A stretch of 64,000 nt of DNA from Oscillospiraceae bacterium (GCA_022835495.1 BQOK01000001.1:1984001-2048000); one strand, 5' to 3'; shown: positions 45,397 to 54,210, counted from the first letter of the stretch. Notes: generated from the letters alone by a model not told the origin. A program made the numbers and translations.

Positions 45397-46617
45397 ATGA
45401 CCATTTACGACGAGCTGGCGGCCCGGGGCCTGATTGCCCAGGTGACCGACGAGGAAGAGATCAAGGAGCTGGTGAACGCCGGCAAGGCAACCTTTTACAT
45501 CGGGTTTGACCCCACGGCCGATTCCCTGCACGTGGGGCACTTTATGGCCCTGATGCTGATGCGCAGGCTGCAGAAAGCCGGCAACCGGCCCATCGCCCTG
45601 ATCGGCGGCGGCACCGGCATGGTGGGCGACCCCAGCGGCCGCACGGATATGCGCAGCATGATGACCCCCGAAACCATCGCCCACAACTGCGAGTGCTTTA
45701 AAAAGCAGATGAGCAAGTTCATTGATTTTTCCGAGGGCAAGGCCCTGATGGTGAACAATGCCGACTGGCTGATGAACCTGAATTACATCGAGCTTCTGCG
45801 CGAGGTGGGCAGCTGCTTTTCGGTAAACAACATGCTGCGGGCCGAGTGTTATAAGCAGCGCATGGAAAAAGGCCTCTCGTTTTTGGAATTCAACTACATG
45901 ATCATGCAGTCCTACGATTTTTACCACATGTTTCAGACCCTGGGCTGCAACATGCAGTGCGGTGGCGACGACCAGTGGTCCAATATGCTGGGCGGCACCG
46001 AACTGATCCGCCGCAAGCTGGGCAAGGACGCCTATGCCATGACCATCACCCTGCTGCTCACCAGCGAGGGCAAAAAGATGGGCAAGACCCAAAAGGGCGC
46101 GGTGTGGCTGGACCCGGAAAAAACCAGCCCGTACGAGTTCTACCAGTACTGGCGCAATGTGGACGATGCGGACGTGCTCAAGTGCCTGCGCATGCTCACC
46201 GACCTGCCGCTGGAGCAGATCGACGCCATGGACCAGTGGCAGGGCAGCCAGCTGAACCGGGCCAAAGAGGTGCTGGCATTTGAGCTGACCAAGCTCGTGC
46301 ACAGCGAGGCGGAGGCCGAAAAGGCGCAGCAGACCGCCCGCGGGCTGTTCAGCGGCGCGGGGGATACCGTGAATATGCCCTGCACCACGCTGACCCCCGG
46401 GCAGCTCACCGGCGGCAGCATCGGCATTTTGGATCTGCTGCTGGCGGCAGGCCTTGTGCCCAGCAAGCGGGAGGCGCGCCAGCTGATCCAGCAGGGCGGC
46501 ATTTTGCTGGACGGTGAAAAGGTGAGCGATGCCACGCTGGCAGTGCCGGCCGAGGCTCTGCAGCAGGGCGTGGTAGTGAAAAAGGGCAAAAAGACCTATC
46601 ACAAGGTACAGCTTTGA
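45397..46617 (+). CDS. tyrS: Tyrosyl-tRNA synthetase
   Basis: Charges tRNA-Tyr. 406 residues, class Ic. The HIGH-like motif is H45-V-G-H48 and the KMSKS-like motif K-M-G-K-T lies near 226-230. Y-I-G-F-D-P-T and G-G-D-D-Q-W-S-N bind substrate. A C-terminal S4 domain (about 340-406) binds the tRNA. ATG 45397 has AAGGAGGAAG upstream. Control is by the preceding T-box. Confidence 0.97.
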   Translation: MTIYDELAARGLIAQVTDEEEIKELVNAGKATFYIGFDPTADSLHVGHFMALMLMRRLQKAGNRPIALIGGGTGMVGDPSGRTDMRSMMTPETIAHNCECFKKQMSKFIDFSEGKALMVNNADWLMNLNYIELLREVGSCFSVNNMLRAECYKQRMEKGLSFLEFNYMIMQSYDFYHMFQTLGCNMQCGGDDQWSNMLGGTELIRRKLGKDAYAMTITLLLTSEGKKMGKTQKGAVWLDPEKTSPYEFYQYWRNVDDADVLKCLRMLTDLPLEQIDAMDQWQGSQLNRAKEVLAFELTKLVHSEAEAEKAQQTARGLFSGAGDTVNMPCTTLTPGQLTGGSIGILDLLLAAGLVPSKREARQLIQQGGILLDGEKVSDATLAVPAEALQQGVVVKKGKKTYHKVQL

Positions 46618-46716
46618 CCAACAGCCACCAAACTGTTGCCCGGCCGCGCGGCCTGGTTGCGTCGGTGGTGGCCGGGGCCTTTGGGAAAAACACAGGACAA
46701 CAGATCAATAGAAGCG

Positions 46717-46750
46717 AACAAAAGGCCGGGAATACCCGGCCTTTTGTTGT
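46717..46750 (+). terminator. Terminator of tyrS
   Basis: aacaaaaggccggg (46717-46730) pairs perfectly with cccggccttttgtt (46735-46748) around an aata loop; U-rich right arm. Confidence 0.85.
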
Positions 46751-46773
46751 AACGGAATGCTTTTTAACGCGTA
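46748..46773 (+). promoter_or_regulatory. Candidate ECF (SigW-like) autoregulatory promoter
   Basis: TGTAAC (46748-46753), exactly 16 bp, CGTA (46770-46773), close to the TGAAAC-N16-CGTA consensus of SigW-type ECF factors. It lies about 50 bp before the ECF sigma gene. Confidence 0.5.
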
Positions 46774-46821
46774 TTATAAGCGAATCCGGCAGAGATCAAA
46801 CAGAAAGGCGGCAGGCAAAGC

Positions 46822-47316
46822 GTGGAATCTATGGAAACGATCTATGCACAGTACTGGCCGCTGGTGTATCGCTTTTTGCTGGGCCTTTGCCGCAGCGAGC
46901 ACCTGGCGGAGGAGCTTTGTCAGGAAACTTTTTTCAAGGCGATGAAGCACGCCGGAAGCTTTGACGAATCCCGCAAGCTCACCACCTGGCTGTGCCAGAT
47001 CGCAAAGAATACCTATTACGACCATTGCCGCAAACAGGCCAGGCGGCAGCGGATCAGCGGGCAGGAGTTTAGGGAGGAACCGGTGCAGCCCGGGCCGGAA
47101 CAAAGCCTGGAAACAGAAGAACAGCAGCTAAAGCTGCTGAAAAAGATCCATGCCCTGCCGGAAACAGCCCGGGAAGTGGTGTATTTGCGGGTGTTCGGCG
47201 GCCTGGGCTTTGCCCAGATCGCGCGGGTGACCGGCCGCACGGAAAACTGGACACGGGTCACTTTTTACAGGGCAAAGCAAAAATTGCAAAACGATAAGGA
47301 GAAGATGCAGGAATGA
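46822..47316 (+). CDS. ECF-type RNA polymerase sigma factor
   Basis: 164 residues. Region 2 (about 10-75) has the C-Q-E-T-F-F-K-A core-binding motif and W-L-C-Q-I-A-K-N. Region 4 (about 110-160) has L-P-E-T-A-R-E-V-V-Y-L-R and a helix-turn-helix. The start is GTG 46822 or ATG 46831. It overlaps the anti-sigma gene by 4 bp (ATGA). The regulon is unknown; the SigW-like box upstream suggests self-activation. Confidence 0.92.
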   Translation: MESMETIYAQYWPLVYRFLLGLCRSEHLAEELCQETFFKAMKHAGSFDESRKLTTWLCQIAKNTYYDHCRKQARRQRISGQEFREEPVQPGPEQSLETEEQQLKLLKKIHALPETAREVVYLRVFGGLGFAQIARVTGRTENWTRVTFYRAKQKLQNDKEKMQE

Positions 47317-48074
47317 ATCTGGAGTGTTGCGTGGTTCGGGATCTTTTGCCCAGCTACGCAGAAGGGCTGTGCAGCCCACAGACCACTGCGCTTATGAAAA
47401 CTCATCTGGCGGGCTGCGAAGAATGCAAGGCCGCGTTGCGCGCCATGACGAGCGAGGCGCCTGCGGAGCAGGCGTCTATAATCTCTGCGCGGCAGGCCAA
47501 TGCCGGGTTAAAAGCGGCTGCCCGGAGATTCAAATTGGGCGTGATCGCAAAAACCTGCGCGTTTGTTTTCCTGGGTGTCATTATGGTCGTGTGCGCCGCG
47601 CTCGGGGCAAACCAGCTGCGGGGCGAAGGGGTGGGCTTTACCACGATCTGCAGCTGCCTGAAAAGCAGGCAGATCGGCGAGGCGCTGTACAACGGCGATC
47701 CCGGCAGGGCCGCCGGGCTTTTGGCGGCCGGCGGCACAAAAAGCCGGCAGGAGATCGAAACGGCCCTTACGGTGCTCCTGGAGCAGGGGGTCACCGTGAC
47801 CGGATATCGTTTGTTCGGCTTTGGGCTGGAAGACGGGCTGGAACAGGGAAAGGTGATGCTTTCGCTTGCGGATGCGGGGCGGACCACGCCCTACAGCCTG
47901 GAAAGCGTTCAGCTGACCTGTTATTTCCAGGGGGGCAGGGTCTACTGGACACAGCCGCAGGAATACTATTGGAGCGTGCCTGACCCAGCAGACGCAAAAA
48001 ATGCAAAGGATATGGTGCGGCCCGCGTGGATCCCAACTTTGGAGCAGGCGCTTTCCACCTGGGACCCCGGCTGA
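47313..48074 (+). CDS. Anti-sigma factor with zinc-finger domain
   Basis: 253 residues. The N-terminal zf-HC2-type region has C-V-V-R-D-L-L-P-S-Y-A-E-G-L ... H-L-A-G-C-E-E-C, giving the H-x3-C-x2-C zinc motif that binds the sigma factor. One membrane helix (about 78-98) leads to an extracytoplasmic domain of about 150 residues with no recognised family. Overlap with the sigma gene indicates coupled synthesis. It is a likely envelope-stress sensor. Confidence 0.87.
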   Translation: MNLECCVVRDLLPSYAEGLCSPQTTALMKTHLAGCEECKAALRAMTSEAPAEQASIISARQANAGLKAAARRFKLGVIAKTCAFVFLGVIMVVCAALGANQLRGEGVGFTTICSCLKSRQIGEALYNGDPGRAAGLLAAGGTKSRQEIETALTVLLEQGVTVTGYRLFGFGLEDGLEQGKVMLSLADAGRTTPYSLESVQLTCYFQGGRVYWTQPQEYYWSVPDPADAKNAKDMVRPAWIPTLEQALSTWDPG

Positions 48075-48103
48075 AGCCGGGGGACTTCAACTGAAGCTTT
48101 TTT
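48065..48103 (+). terminator. Terminator of the sigma/anti-sigma operon
   Basis: Hairpin ccccggc/gccgggg (48065-48082) spans the stop codon, followed by a small cttc/gaag hairpin and ctttttt. Confidence 0.65.
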
Positions 48104-48185
48104 ACAGACAAAAATATAACCGCCCTCTGTGAACAAAACGAACGAAAAATCACACGAACAGCGTAAATTGTGAGGAAAGCGACAA

Positions 48186-48214
48186 AAAAGCCGGGCGCAA
48201 AGCGCCCGGCTTTT
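48186..48214. terminator. Bidirectional terminator
   Basis: aaaagccgggcgc (48186-48198) and gcgcccggctttt (48202-48214) form a perfect 13-bp stem with A and T flanks. It can end both the rightward anti-sigma transcript and the leftward lysine operon. Confidence 0.85.
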
Positions 48215-48257
48215 GGCCTTCAAAACCCGTTAAAGCAACGCAGTCTTCAAAAAAACT

Positions 48258-48722
48258 TCAGAGAGAAAATGCTTCTTTCAAGGCGGAAAGCGCAGTATCT
48301 TCATCCTCGGCAGCCACCAAAAGGCTGATGTCCACCGAACTGGTGGTAATCAGCTCCACACCGACCTTTGCCCCGGCCAGTACCGCCAGGACCCTGGCCG
48401 CAACGCCGCACATGCCTTCCATCTCCTGGCCAAACAGGTTCAGCTTGCTGTAGCCGCCGCCAATGAGGGGGGCCGGGCCGCTTTTACCCGCCGTCAAACG
48501 GGGCAGGGTCTGCATCACCAGGGCCCAATTTTCGTAACTTGTGGTAAAGCTCAGATCCGCCTTGGCGCCTTTCGGGATGCTTTGGCTGATCATATCCATA
48601 TTCACGCCTGCGTCTGAAAAGGCGGTGAGGAAAGCGGCCATGCTGCCCGCGCCCTGGTCCGCTTCGGGGAAGGTGACCAGCATTACATCCTGCTGGCAGG
48701 AGATCCGGGAAATACCGTACAT
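48258..48722 (-). CDS. Stand-alone aspartokinase-type ACT-domain protein
   Basis: 154 residues made of two ACT repeats and nothing else. The second (about 85-154) reads S-K-L-N-L-F-G-Q-E-M ... G-V-A-A-R-V-L ... G-V-E-L-I-T-T-S-S-V-D-I-S-L-L-V ... A-L-S-A-L-K-E-A-F, closely following the C-terminal regulatory half of aspartokinase. No kinase domain is present. It lies 13 bp after the CapA pseudogene in the leftward asd-dapA-dapB direction, so it may be a lysine-sensing subunit for an aspartokinase encoded elsewhere (inference). Confidence 0.8.
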   Translation of the reverse strand: MYGISRISCQQDVMLVTFPEADQGAGSMAAFLTAFSDAGVNMDMISQSIPKGAKADLSFTTSYENWALVMQTLPRLTAGKSGPAPLIGGGYSKLNLFGQEMEGMCGVAARVLAVLAGAKVGVELITTSSVDISLLVAAEDEDTALSALKEAFSL

Positions 48723-48735
48723 TGGTTACAACTCC

Positions 48736-49959
48736 TTATTCTTTTAAAAACGCGTTGTCGATGCTGCTTTTCAGCACCGATTCGATATACGCCCTGCTGA
48801 AATTGGGGAAGTTCTGCCGCACCCCGTGGCTTTGGGCCAGTTCGTCGGTGTAGTCCTCCAGCCAGTAGACCCGTATCTGGGAATAGTTGCTGCCGTAATG
48901 GTTCACAGTGGGGCGAAAATAAGGGTCCAGAACCTCGGTTTTGCTGCTTCCATCCGGCTGGGTCGTTTTTTGGATCTCAAAGCACAGAACCGCGCCGATC
49001 ATGGTGTCGGCCGTGGACTGGGCGTTTAAAAAATTGCCCAGGGAATAGGCCACAAAGGCCGGGCGGCCATCCGCCGTGGTGAGCCACTGGGCGTCCTGCA
49101 CCACATGGGGGTGGGTGCCGATGATCACATCTGCGCCCCAGTCGGCAATTTTTTGGGCGAGCTCCCGCTGGGCCTGGGTTACCGTGTGGCTGCCCTCCAC
49201 GCCCCAGTGGACCCCTGCAATCACCAGGTCGGCCTGCTGGCGTGCCAGCTCGAGCTGGCGCTGCATCACCTCAAGTTCGCTGGTGTAGATTACGTTGGCC
49301 TCGGCGCCCTGCGGGGTTCGGATTCCGTTGGTGTGCTCAGTGTACGAGAGATACGCAATGCGCACCCCGTCCTTTTCCTGGATGGGGATCGTTTCGTAAT
49401 CTGCCTCGCCCGCATATAGCCCGCAGGTGAGGGCATCCTGCGGCATGGAGGCCCAAAAGCGCCGGGTGGCCGCAATGCCCTCCGCGCCTTTGTCATACGT
49501 ATGATTGTTAGAAAGGCTGAACACGCGGAAGCCCGCGTCATAGGCTGCCCGGCCCAGGTCGCCAGGGGTGGAAAAGCAGGGATAGGTGCTGGGTTCCAGC
49601 TCGTCGTTCACCAGGGTTTCCTGGTTGAGCCAGTTGACGTCGCACCCGGCATAAAAATCGCGCACCTGATCGTAACAGAACGAAAAATCATAGCCGTCTT
49701 TTCCCGCGTTCTGGGCGCGGCGCAGCGCTTAGTTATAGATCCCATTGTGGATCAGGTTGTCGCCCGTGGCCGAAAAACGCAGCACGGTCACGGCAGGCGT
49801 GGGCTGCGGGGTGGGGGTGGGGGTGGGGGACTGCACAGGTGCGGCGCTGGCGGGGGGCGTGCTTTCTTCCGGCGTGGTTTGGTAAAAACCGACCGCCACA
49901 ACCAGCAAGGCCAAAAGCACCGCCGCCGAAACCAGCAGCGCTGTCAATCGCTTTTTCAT
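48736..49959 (-). pseudogene. CapA-family metallophosphatase, interrupted by an in-frame TAA
   Basis: The two halves (49729-49959 and 48736-49728) are in the same frame, separated by one TAA at 49729-49731. The first encodes a signal anchor, a Thr-Pro linker (T-P-T-P-T-P) and F-S-A-T-G-D-N-L-I-H-N-G-I-Y-N. The second continues A-L-R-R-A-Q-N-A-G-K-D-G-Y-D-F-S-F and holds the remaining metal motifs (L-S-N-N-H-T-Y-D, G-V-H-W-G, G-T-H-P-H). Family members carry Gln or Lys at the stop, so CAA to TAA is the simplest cause. An internal GTG at 49665 could only make a fragment lacking the D-N motif. Confidence 0.85.
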
Positions 49960-50000
49960 GTTTTTCGTTCCTTATTTTCCGGTTAATGCCGCCACAAGGG

Positions 50001-50759
50001 TCACAGCAGCTCGTTCATCAGGTCTTTCATGGTGTAAAGCCCTGGCGCTTTACCAGCCAAAAGGACCGCTGCGTTTACCGCTCCGTTGGCAAATACCGTG
50101 CGGGAGCCGGCACTGTGGCTTAACGTGATGACCTCGTCCGGGCCGCAGAACAGGATCTCGTGATCCCCCACAATGCTGCCGCCCCGCACCGAGTGGAGCC
50201 CCAGCTCACGCTTGCCCCGCGGCTGCCTTACCGTGTGCCGGTCGTATACGTATTCATAAGGTTCCGCCGCCACGCGGTTGATCTCATCGGCCAAAAGCAG
50301 GGCGGTGCCGCTGGGCGCGTCCACCTTGTTGTGGTGGTGCTTTTCAATGATCTCAATATCATAGCCGGGGCCAAGGGCGGCGGCCGCCTTTTGCGCAAGC
50401 TGGGCCAGCAGGTTGATGCCCAGCGACATATTGGCGCTTTTGAATACCGCCACGCTGCGGCTCACCGTACGGATAAGGTCGATGGTTTCCTGATCCAGCC
50501 CCGTGGTGCACACCACGCTGGGCAGCCCATTTTTTTCGCACCAGCGCAGCGCGTTCTGCGTGGCAGCCGGGCTGGAAAAATCGATCAGCACATCAGCGTG
50601 GATGGCAAGCTCTTCCAAACTGGCAGCCACAGGCACCGCGCCGCTTTGGGGGGTGATATCCACGCCGCCCACCACACGGCAATCCCGGCGCTGGCCGATC
50701 AGTTCGCATAAAGTGCGGCCCATGCGGCCGTTGATCCCCTGAATAATGATATCGGTCAT
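50001..50759 (-). CDS. dapB: 4-hydroxy-tetrahydrodipicolinate reductase
   Basis: Second diaminopimelate/lysine branch enzyme, NAD(P)H-dependent. 252 residues. G-I-N-G-R-M-G-R binds the nucleotide. I-E-K-H-H-H-N-K-V-D-A-P-S-G-T-A contains the catalytic His and Lys, and V-R-G-G-S-I-V-G-D-H-E is conserved. It follows dapA after a 76-bp gap that holds a strong hairpin, so its level may be lower than that of asd and dapA. Confidence 0.96.
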   Translation of the reverse strand: MTDIIIQGINGRMGRTLCELIGQRRDCRVVGGVDITPQSGAVPVAASLEELAIHADVLIDFSSPAATQNALRWCEKNGLPSVVCTTGLDQETIDLIRTVSRSVAVFKSANMSLGINLLAQLAQKAAAALGPGYDIEIIEKHHHNKVDAPSGTALLLADEINRVAAEPYEYVYDRHTVRQPRGKRELGLHSVRGGSIVGDHEILFCGPDEVITLSHSAGSRTVFANGAVNAAVLLAGKAPGLYTMKDLMNELL

Positions 50760-50796
50760 AAAGTGTTCCTCACTTTTTATACGTCATAGAAAAATC

Positions 50797-50828
50797 CGGC
50801 CCGGCACACAAGGTGTTGTGCCGGGCCG
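50797..50828 (-). terminator. Hairpin/attenuator between dapA and dapB
   Basis: A perfect 12-bp stem (50797-50808 with 50817-50828) followed on the minus strand by gatttttc. It looks like a partial terminator inside the operon. Confidence 0.55.
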
Positions 50829-50835
50829 CGCGCAC

Positions 50836-51723
50836 TTAAAGCAAGCCCGCGCTGTGCAGCTGGGCCGTTACAAATGCCTCGTGCTCCTGGCTCAAGGGGG
50901 CCAGCGGCAACCGGCAGGGCCCGGCGTTCCAGCCCATCATGTTCATGGCCGCTTTTACCGGGATGGGGTTCACATCGCAGAACATGGCCTTGCACAGCCC
51001 CATACTCTCGAGCTGCAGGCGCGCGCTCTCGGCGGTTTTCCCCTCAAACCAGAGCTGGCACATGCGGTGCATCCGGGCGGGGTCAATGTTGGCGACCACC
51101 GAGATCACGCCCTTGCCGCCCAGCGAGAGCAGGGGAACCACCTGGTCGTCGTTGCCGGAATAAAGCGGCAGCTCATCCCCGCAAAGCGCCGCCATCTGGG
51201 CGATCTGGCTGATGTTGCCGCTGGCCTCTTTAATACCGCAGATCAGCGGGTTTTTGGAAAGCTCCAGCGCGGTTTCCGGCTGAATATTGATCCCGGTGCG
51301 GGAGGGCACGTTATACAGGATCGCGGGCAGGCCCGCGGCGTCCACAATGGTGTTAAAGTGCTTTACCAAACCGGCCTGGCTGGTTTTGTTATAGTACGGG
51401 GTCACCAACAGAACTGCGTCTGCGCCCAGGGCGGCCGCTTCCCTGGACATTTCCACCGCATGGGCGGTATCGTTGGAACCGGTGCCCGCGATCACCGGCA
51501 CCCGGCCCGCCGTGGTTTCCACGGCACAGCGGATGGATTCCAGGTGTTCGCCGTCCTTTAAGGTGGCCGATTCGCCTGTGGTGCCGCAGATTACGATAGA
51601 ATCGGTACCGTTTTCAATCTGGAATTCAATCACGCGGCCCAACTCTTCAAAATCCACCTGACCGTCCGGCTTCATGGGTGTCACGATGGCCACGCCGGAA
51701 CCGGTAAAAATCACCTTTTTCAT
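50836..51723 (-). CDS. dapA: 4-hydroxy-tetrahydrodipicolinate synthase
   Basis: Condenses pyruvate with aspartate semialdehyde; first enzyme of the lysine branch. 295 residues, TIM barrel. G-T-T-G-E (47-51), Y137 and the Schiff-base lysine K165 in C-G-I-K-E-A-S-G are present. The ATG at 51723 has GGGAG at 9 bases; two in-frame TTG codons just upstream are less likely. 31 bp after asd. Confidence 0.96.
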   Translation of the reverse strand: MKKVIFTGSGVAIVTPMKPDGQVDFEELGRVIEFQIENGTDSIVICGTTGESATLKDGEHLESIRCAVETTAGRVPVIAGTGSNDTAHAVEMSREAAALGADAVLLVTPYYNKTSQAGLVKHFNTIVDAAGLPAILYNVPSRTGINIQPETALELSKNPLICGIKEASGNISQIAQMAALCGDELPLYSGNDDQVVPLLSLGGKGVISVVANIDPARMHRMCQLWFEGKTAESARLQLESMGLCKAMFCDVNPIPVKAAMNMMGWNAGPCRLPLAPLSQEHEAFVTAQLHSAGLL

Positions 51724-51754
51724 GTGCAACAACTCCCTCTATGAATTAAATGCG

Positions 51755-52834
51755 TCAGTCAAAATAGCCGTTTGCGGCAAGCAATTCCGCCAGCAGCACC
51801 CCACCGCCCGCGGCGCCCCGCAGGGTATTGTGCGACAGGCAGACAAACTTGTAATCGTACTGGGTGTCCTCCCGCAGGCGGCCGATGGAAACCGCCATGC
51901 CGTTTTCCAGATTGCGGTCCAGCTTTGTCTGCGGGCGGTCGCTCTCTTCAAAATAGTGCAAAAACTGTTTGGGCGCGCTGGGCAGGGCCAGGCGCTGGGC
52001 TTCGCCCTCAAAAGAGGCCCAGCGGGCCAGGATCTCTTCTTTTGTGGGCTTTTTTTCAAAGCTCATAAACACGGCGGCCATGTGGCCGTCCGATACAGGG
52101 ATGCGCAGGCACTGGGCGGTGATGGCGGGGGAGGCCGCGGGCACAATGGCTCCTCCCTCGATGCTGCCCCACAGCTTCAGCGGTTCCTGTTCGCTTTTTT
52201 CCTCTTCGCCGCCGATGTAAGGGATGCAGTTGTCGACCATGTCCGGCCAGGTGTCAAAGGTCTTGCCGGCACCGGAGATGGCCTGATAGGTACAGACCAG
52301 GGCTTTCGTGAGCCCGAATTCTTCCTTTAAGGGGTGCAGTGCAGGCACATAGCTTTGAAGCGAGCAATTGGATTTTACCGCAATGAAGCCGCGTTTTGTG
52401 CCAAGGCGCCGGCGCTGGGCCTCGATGATGCGGATATGCCCGGCGTTAATTTCGGGTACCACCATGGGAACGTCCGGGGTGAAGCGGTGAGCGCTGTTGT
52501 TGGAAATAACCGGGCATTCGGCCTGGGCGTAGGCCTCTTCCAGCGCTTTGATCTCATCCTTTTTCATATTTACCGCACAGAATACAAAATCCACCTGGCG
52601 GGCGATCTCCTCCACATGGGCTGCATCCAGCACCACCATGTGTTTTGCCGCCTCGGGCATGGGGGAGGGCATGGCCCAGCGCCCACCCACGGCCTCTTCA
52701 TACGTTTTGCCGGCGGACCTTGCCGACGCCGCTACAACAGCCAGGTGAAACCAGGGATGATGTTCCAGCAGGGAGATAAAGCGCTGGCCCACCATACCGG
52801 TGGCGCCGATCACGCCCACGCGAAAATCCTTCAT
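51755..52834 (-). CDS. asd: Aspartate-semialdehyde dehydrogenase
   Basis: Reduces aspartyl phosphate to the semialdehyde, the branch point for lysine, diaminopimelate, threonine and methionine. 359 residues. G-A-T-G-M-V-G-Q-R at 10-18 binds NADPH. The catalytic cysteine is C157 in K-S-N-C-S-L-Q. The length and G-Q-R-F motif fit the archaeal/fungal-type Asd branch seen in many Clostridia. AAAGGAG precedes ATG 52834. First gene of the lysine-riboswitch operon. Confidence 0.95.
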   Translation of the reverse strand: MKDFRVGVIGATGMVGQRFISLLEHHPWFHLAVVAASARSAGKTYEEAVGGRWAMPSPMPEAAKHMVVLDAAHVEEIARQVDFVFCAVNMKKDEIKALEEAYAQAECPVISNNSAHRFTPDVPMVVPEINAGHIRIIEAQRRRLGTKRGFIAVKSNCSLQSYVPALHPLKEEFGLTKALVCTYQAISGAGKTFDTWPDMVDNCIPYIGGEEEKSEQEPLKLWGSIEGGAIVPAASPAITAQCLRIPVSDGHMAAVFMSFEKKPTKEEILARWASFEGEAQRLALPSAPKQFLHYFEESDRPQTKLDRNLENGMAVSIGRLREDTQYDYKFVCLSHNTLRGAAGGGVLLAELLAANGYFD

Positions 52835-52897
52835 TTCAGTTTACTCCTTTCGTTCCCACAAAAGCACCCTTTATTTTTTGTTTTTGAACGCCGGATA

Positions 52898-53124
52898 CAA
52901 AAAAAACCGGCTTGAAAACCGGCAACGTATGCAATATAATAAATTAGATTGCATAACACATGCACAGCGCACCATGCCCTGTGGGGCATGACAGCTTCAG
53001 GCCTTTCGGCGTTGAAGCCAGGCACGTGGTTGCCGAACACGTCCTTCGGCGGTTGCCCCTTTCACCCCCAGCATATGGCTTGGCAGCCAGCCGGACGCTA
53101 CTCATGAAAACCGCGCCTCTGTAC
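52898..53124 (-). ncRNA. Lysine riboswitch (L box) with terminator
   Basis: On the minus strand the leader has A-G-A-G-G-C-G-C (53120-53113), a G-A-G-T-A element (around 53102-53099), G-G-G-T-G-A-A-A-G-G-G-G and C-G-C-C-G-A-A-G (about 53070-53043), the conserved core of lysine riboswitches. A terminator follows (ccggtt/aagccgg plus eight T, 52925-52898), then asd. Lysine binding should favour termination. Confidence 0.92.
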
Positions 53125-53132
53125 ATGTTCTT

Positions 53133-53161
53133 ACTATAGCATTGCGCTTTTGCAATGTCAA
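53133..53161 (-). promoter_or_regulatory. Sigma-A promoter of the asd-dap operon
   Basis: Minus strand: perfect -35 TTGACA (53161-53156), 17 bp, -10 TATAGT (53138-53133). Divergent from queA, whose ATG is only 21 bp away. Confidence 0.85.
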
Positions 53162-53181
53162 TTAAGAGAGGCAAATTATCC

Positions 53182-54210
53182 ATGCTGAAAAAAGATTTTT
53201 GGTTCGATCTTCCCCAGGAGCTCATTGCACAGCAGCCGGCCGACCCCCGCGATTCCGCCCGGCTGCTCTGTCTTGACCGCGCCACGGGCGAAATGCAGCA
53301 CCGCGTGTTCCGCGACCTGGTTGACCTATTAAATGCCGGTGATTTGCTGGTTGTGAACAATTCCAAGGTTTTGCCCGCCCGTTTGATCGGCACAAAACCC
53401 GAAACCGGCGGCATTTGTGAACTTTTGCTGCTGCGCCAGGTGAAGGGCGATGTGTGGGAGTGCCTGGCAAAGCCGGGCAAGCGCCTGCGCCCCGGCCAGC
53501 GGGTAACGTTTGGCGACGGTACCCTGACCGCCGCCGTTTTGGAAACAGCCGAGGACGGCAACAAGCTGGTGGAATTCACTTACGACACCCAGACCCTGTA
53601 TGAAAAGCTGGATGCGTTCGGAAAAATGCCCCTGCCGCCCTATATCACCGAGCAGCTTGAAGACCAAAGCCAGTATCAAACCGTGTACGCCAAGGAGCTG
53701 GGCAGCGCGGCGGCTCCCACGGCCGGCCTCCATTTTACCCCTGAACTGATGGACAGGCTGCGGCAAAAGGGAATCGGCATCGCCGAGGTAACGCTGCATG
53801 TGGGGCTGGGGACCTTCCGCCCGGTAAAGGAGGCCGACATCGCCGACCACCAGATGCACTCGGAATGGTACAGCGTGAGCGCCGAGACGGCCCGGCGCAT
53901 CAACGAAACAAAGGCGGCGGGGGGCCGCGTGATCTGCGTGGGGACCACCAGCTGCCGCACCTTGGAATCCGTGGCGGCAAAGTACGGCGAGATCCGCCCC
54001 TGCAGCGGAGATACCGATATTTTTTTGTACCCCGGGTGCCAGTTCCGCTGCATGGACGGCCTGATCACCAATTTCCACCTGCCGGAAAGCACGCTGATCA
54101 TGCTGGTGAGTGCCTTTTATGGGTACGAGCGCACCATGGCCGCCTACAAGGAGGCGGTGGCCCGCCGCTACCGCTTTTTCAGTTTCGGGGATGCAATGCT
54201 CGTGATGTGA
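53182..54210 (+). CDS. queA: tRNA preQ1(34) S-adenosylmethionine ribosyltransferase-isomerase
   Basis: Adds the cyclopentene-diol precursor to preQ1 in tRNA during queuosine synthesis. 342 residues. F-D-L-P-Q-E-L-I-A-Q-Q-P, V-V-N-N-S-K-V-L-P-A-R-L and A-A-P-T-A-G-L-H-F-T are hallmarks. ATG 53182 has AGAGAGG upstream. The last 15 bases before its final three codons (54187-54201) occur again just upstream of tgt, 6.3 kb away. queA and tgt are normally adjacent. Confidence 0.96.
   Translation: MLKKDFWFDLPQELIAQQPADPRDSARLLCLDRATGEMQHRVFRDLVDLLNAGDLLVVNNSKVLPARLIGTKPETGGICELLLLRQVKGDVWECLAKPGKRLRPGQRVTFGDGTLTAAVLETAEDGNKLVEFTYDTQTLYEKLDAFGKMPLPPYITEQLEDQSQYQTVYAKELGSAAAPTAGLHFTPELMDRLRQKGIGIAEVTLHVGLGTFRPVKEADIADHQMHSEWYSVSAETARRINETKAAGGRVICVGTTSCRTLESVAAKYGEIRPCSGDTDIFLYPGCQFRCMDGLITNFHLPESTLIMLVSAFYGYERTMAAYKEAVARRYRFFSFGDAMLVM

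Noticed and set aside
49729-49731. Recoding (selenocysteine or pyrrolysine) at the capA stop
   Set aside because: The codon is TAA, not TGA or TAG, and no recoding element is visible; a nonsense mutation is simpler.
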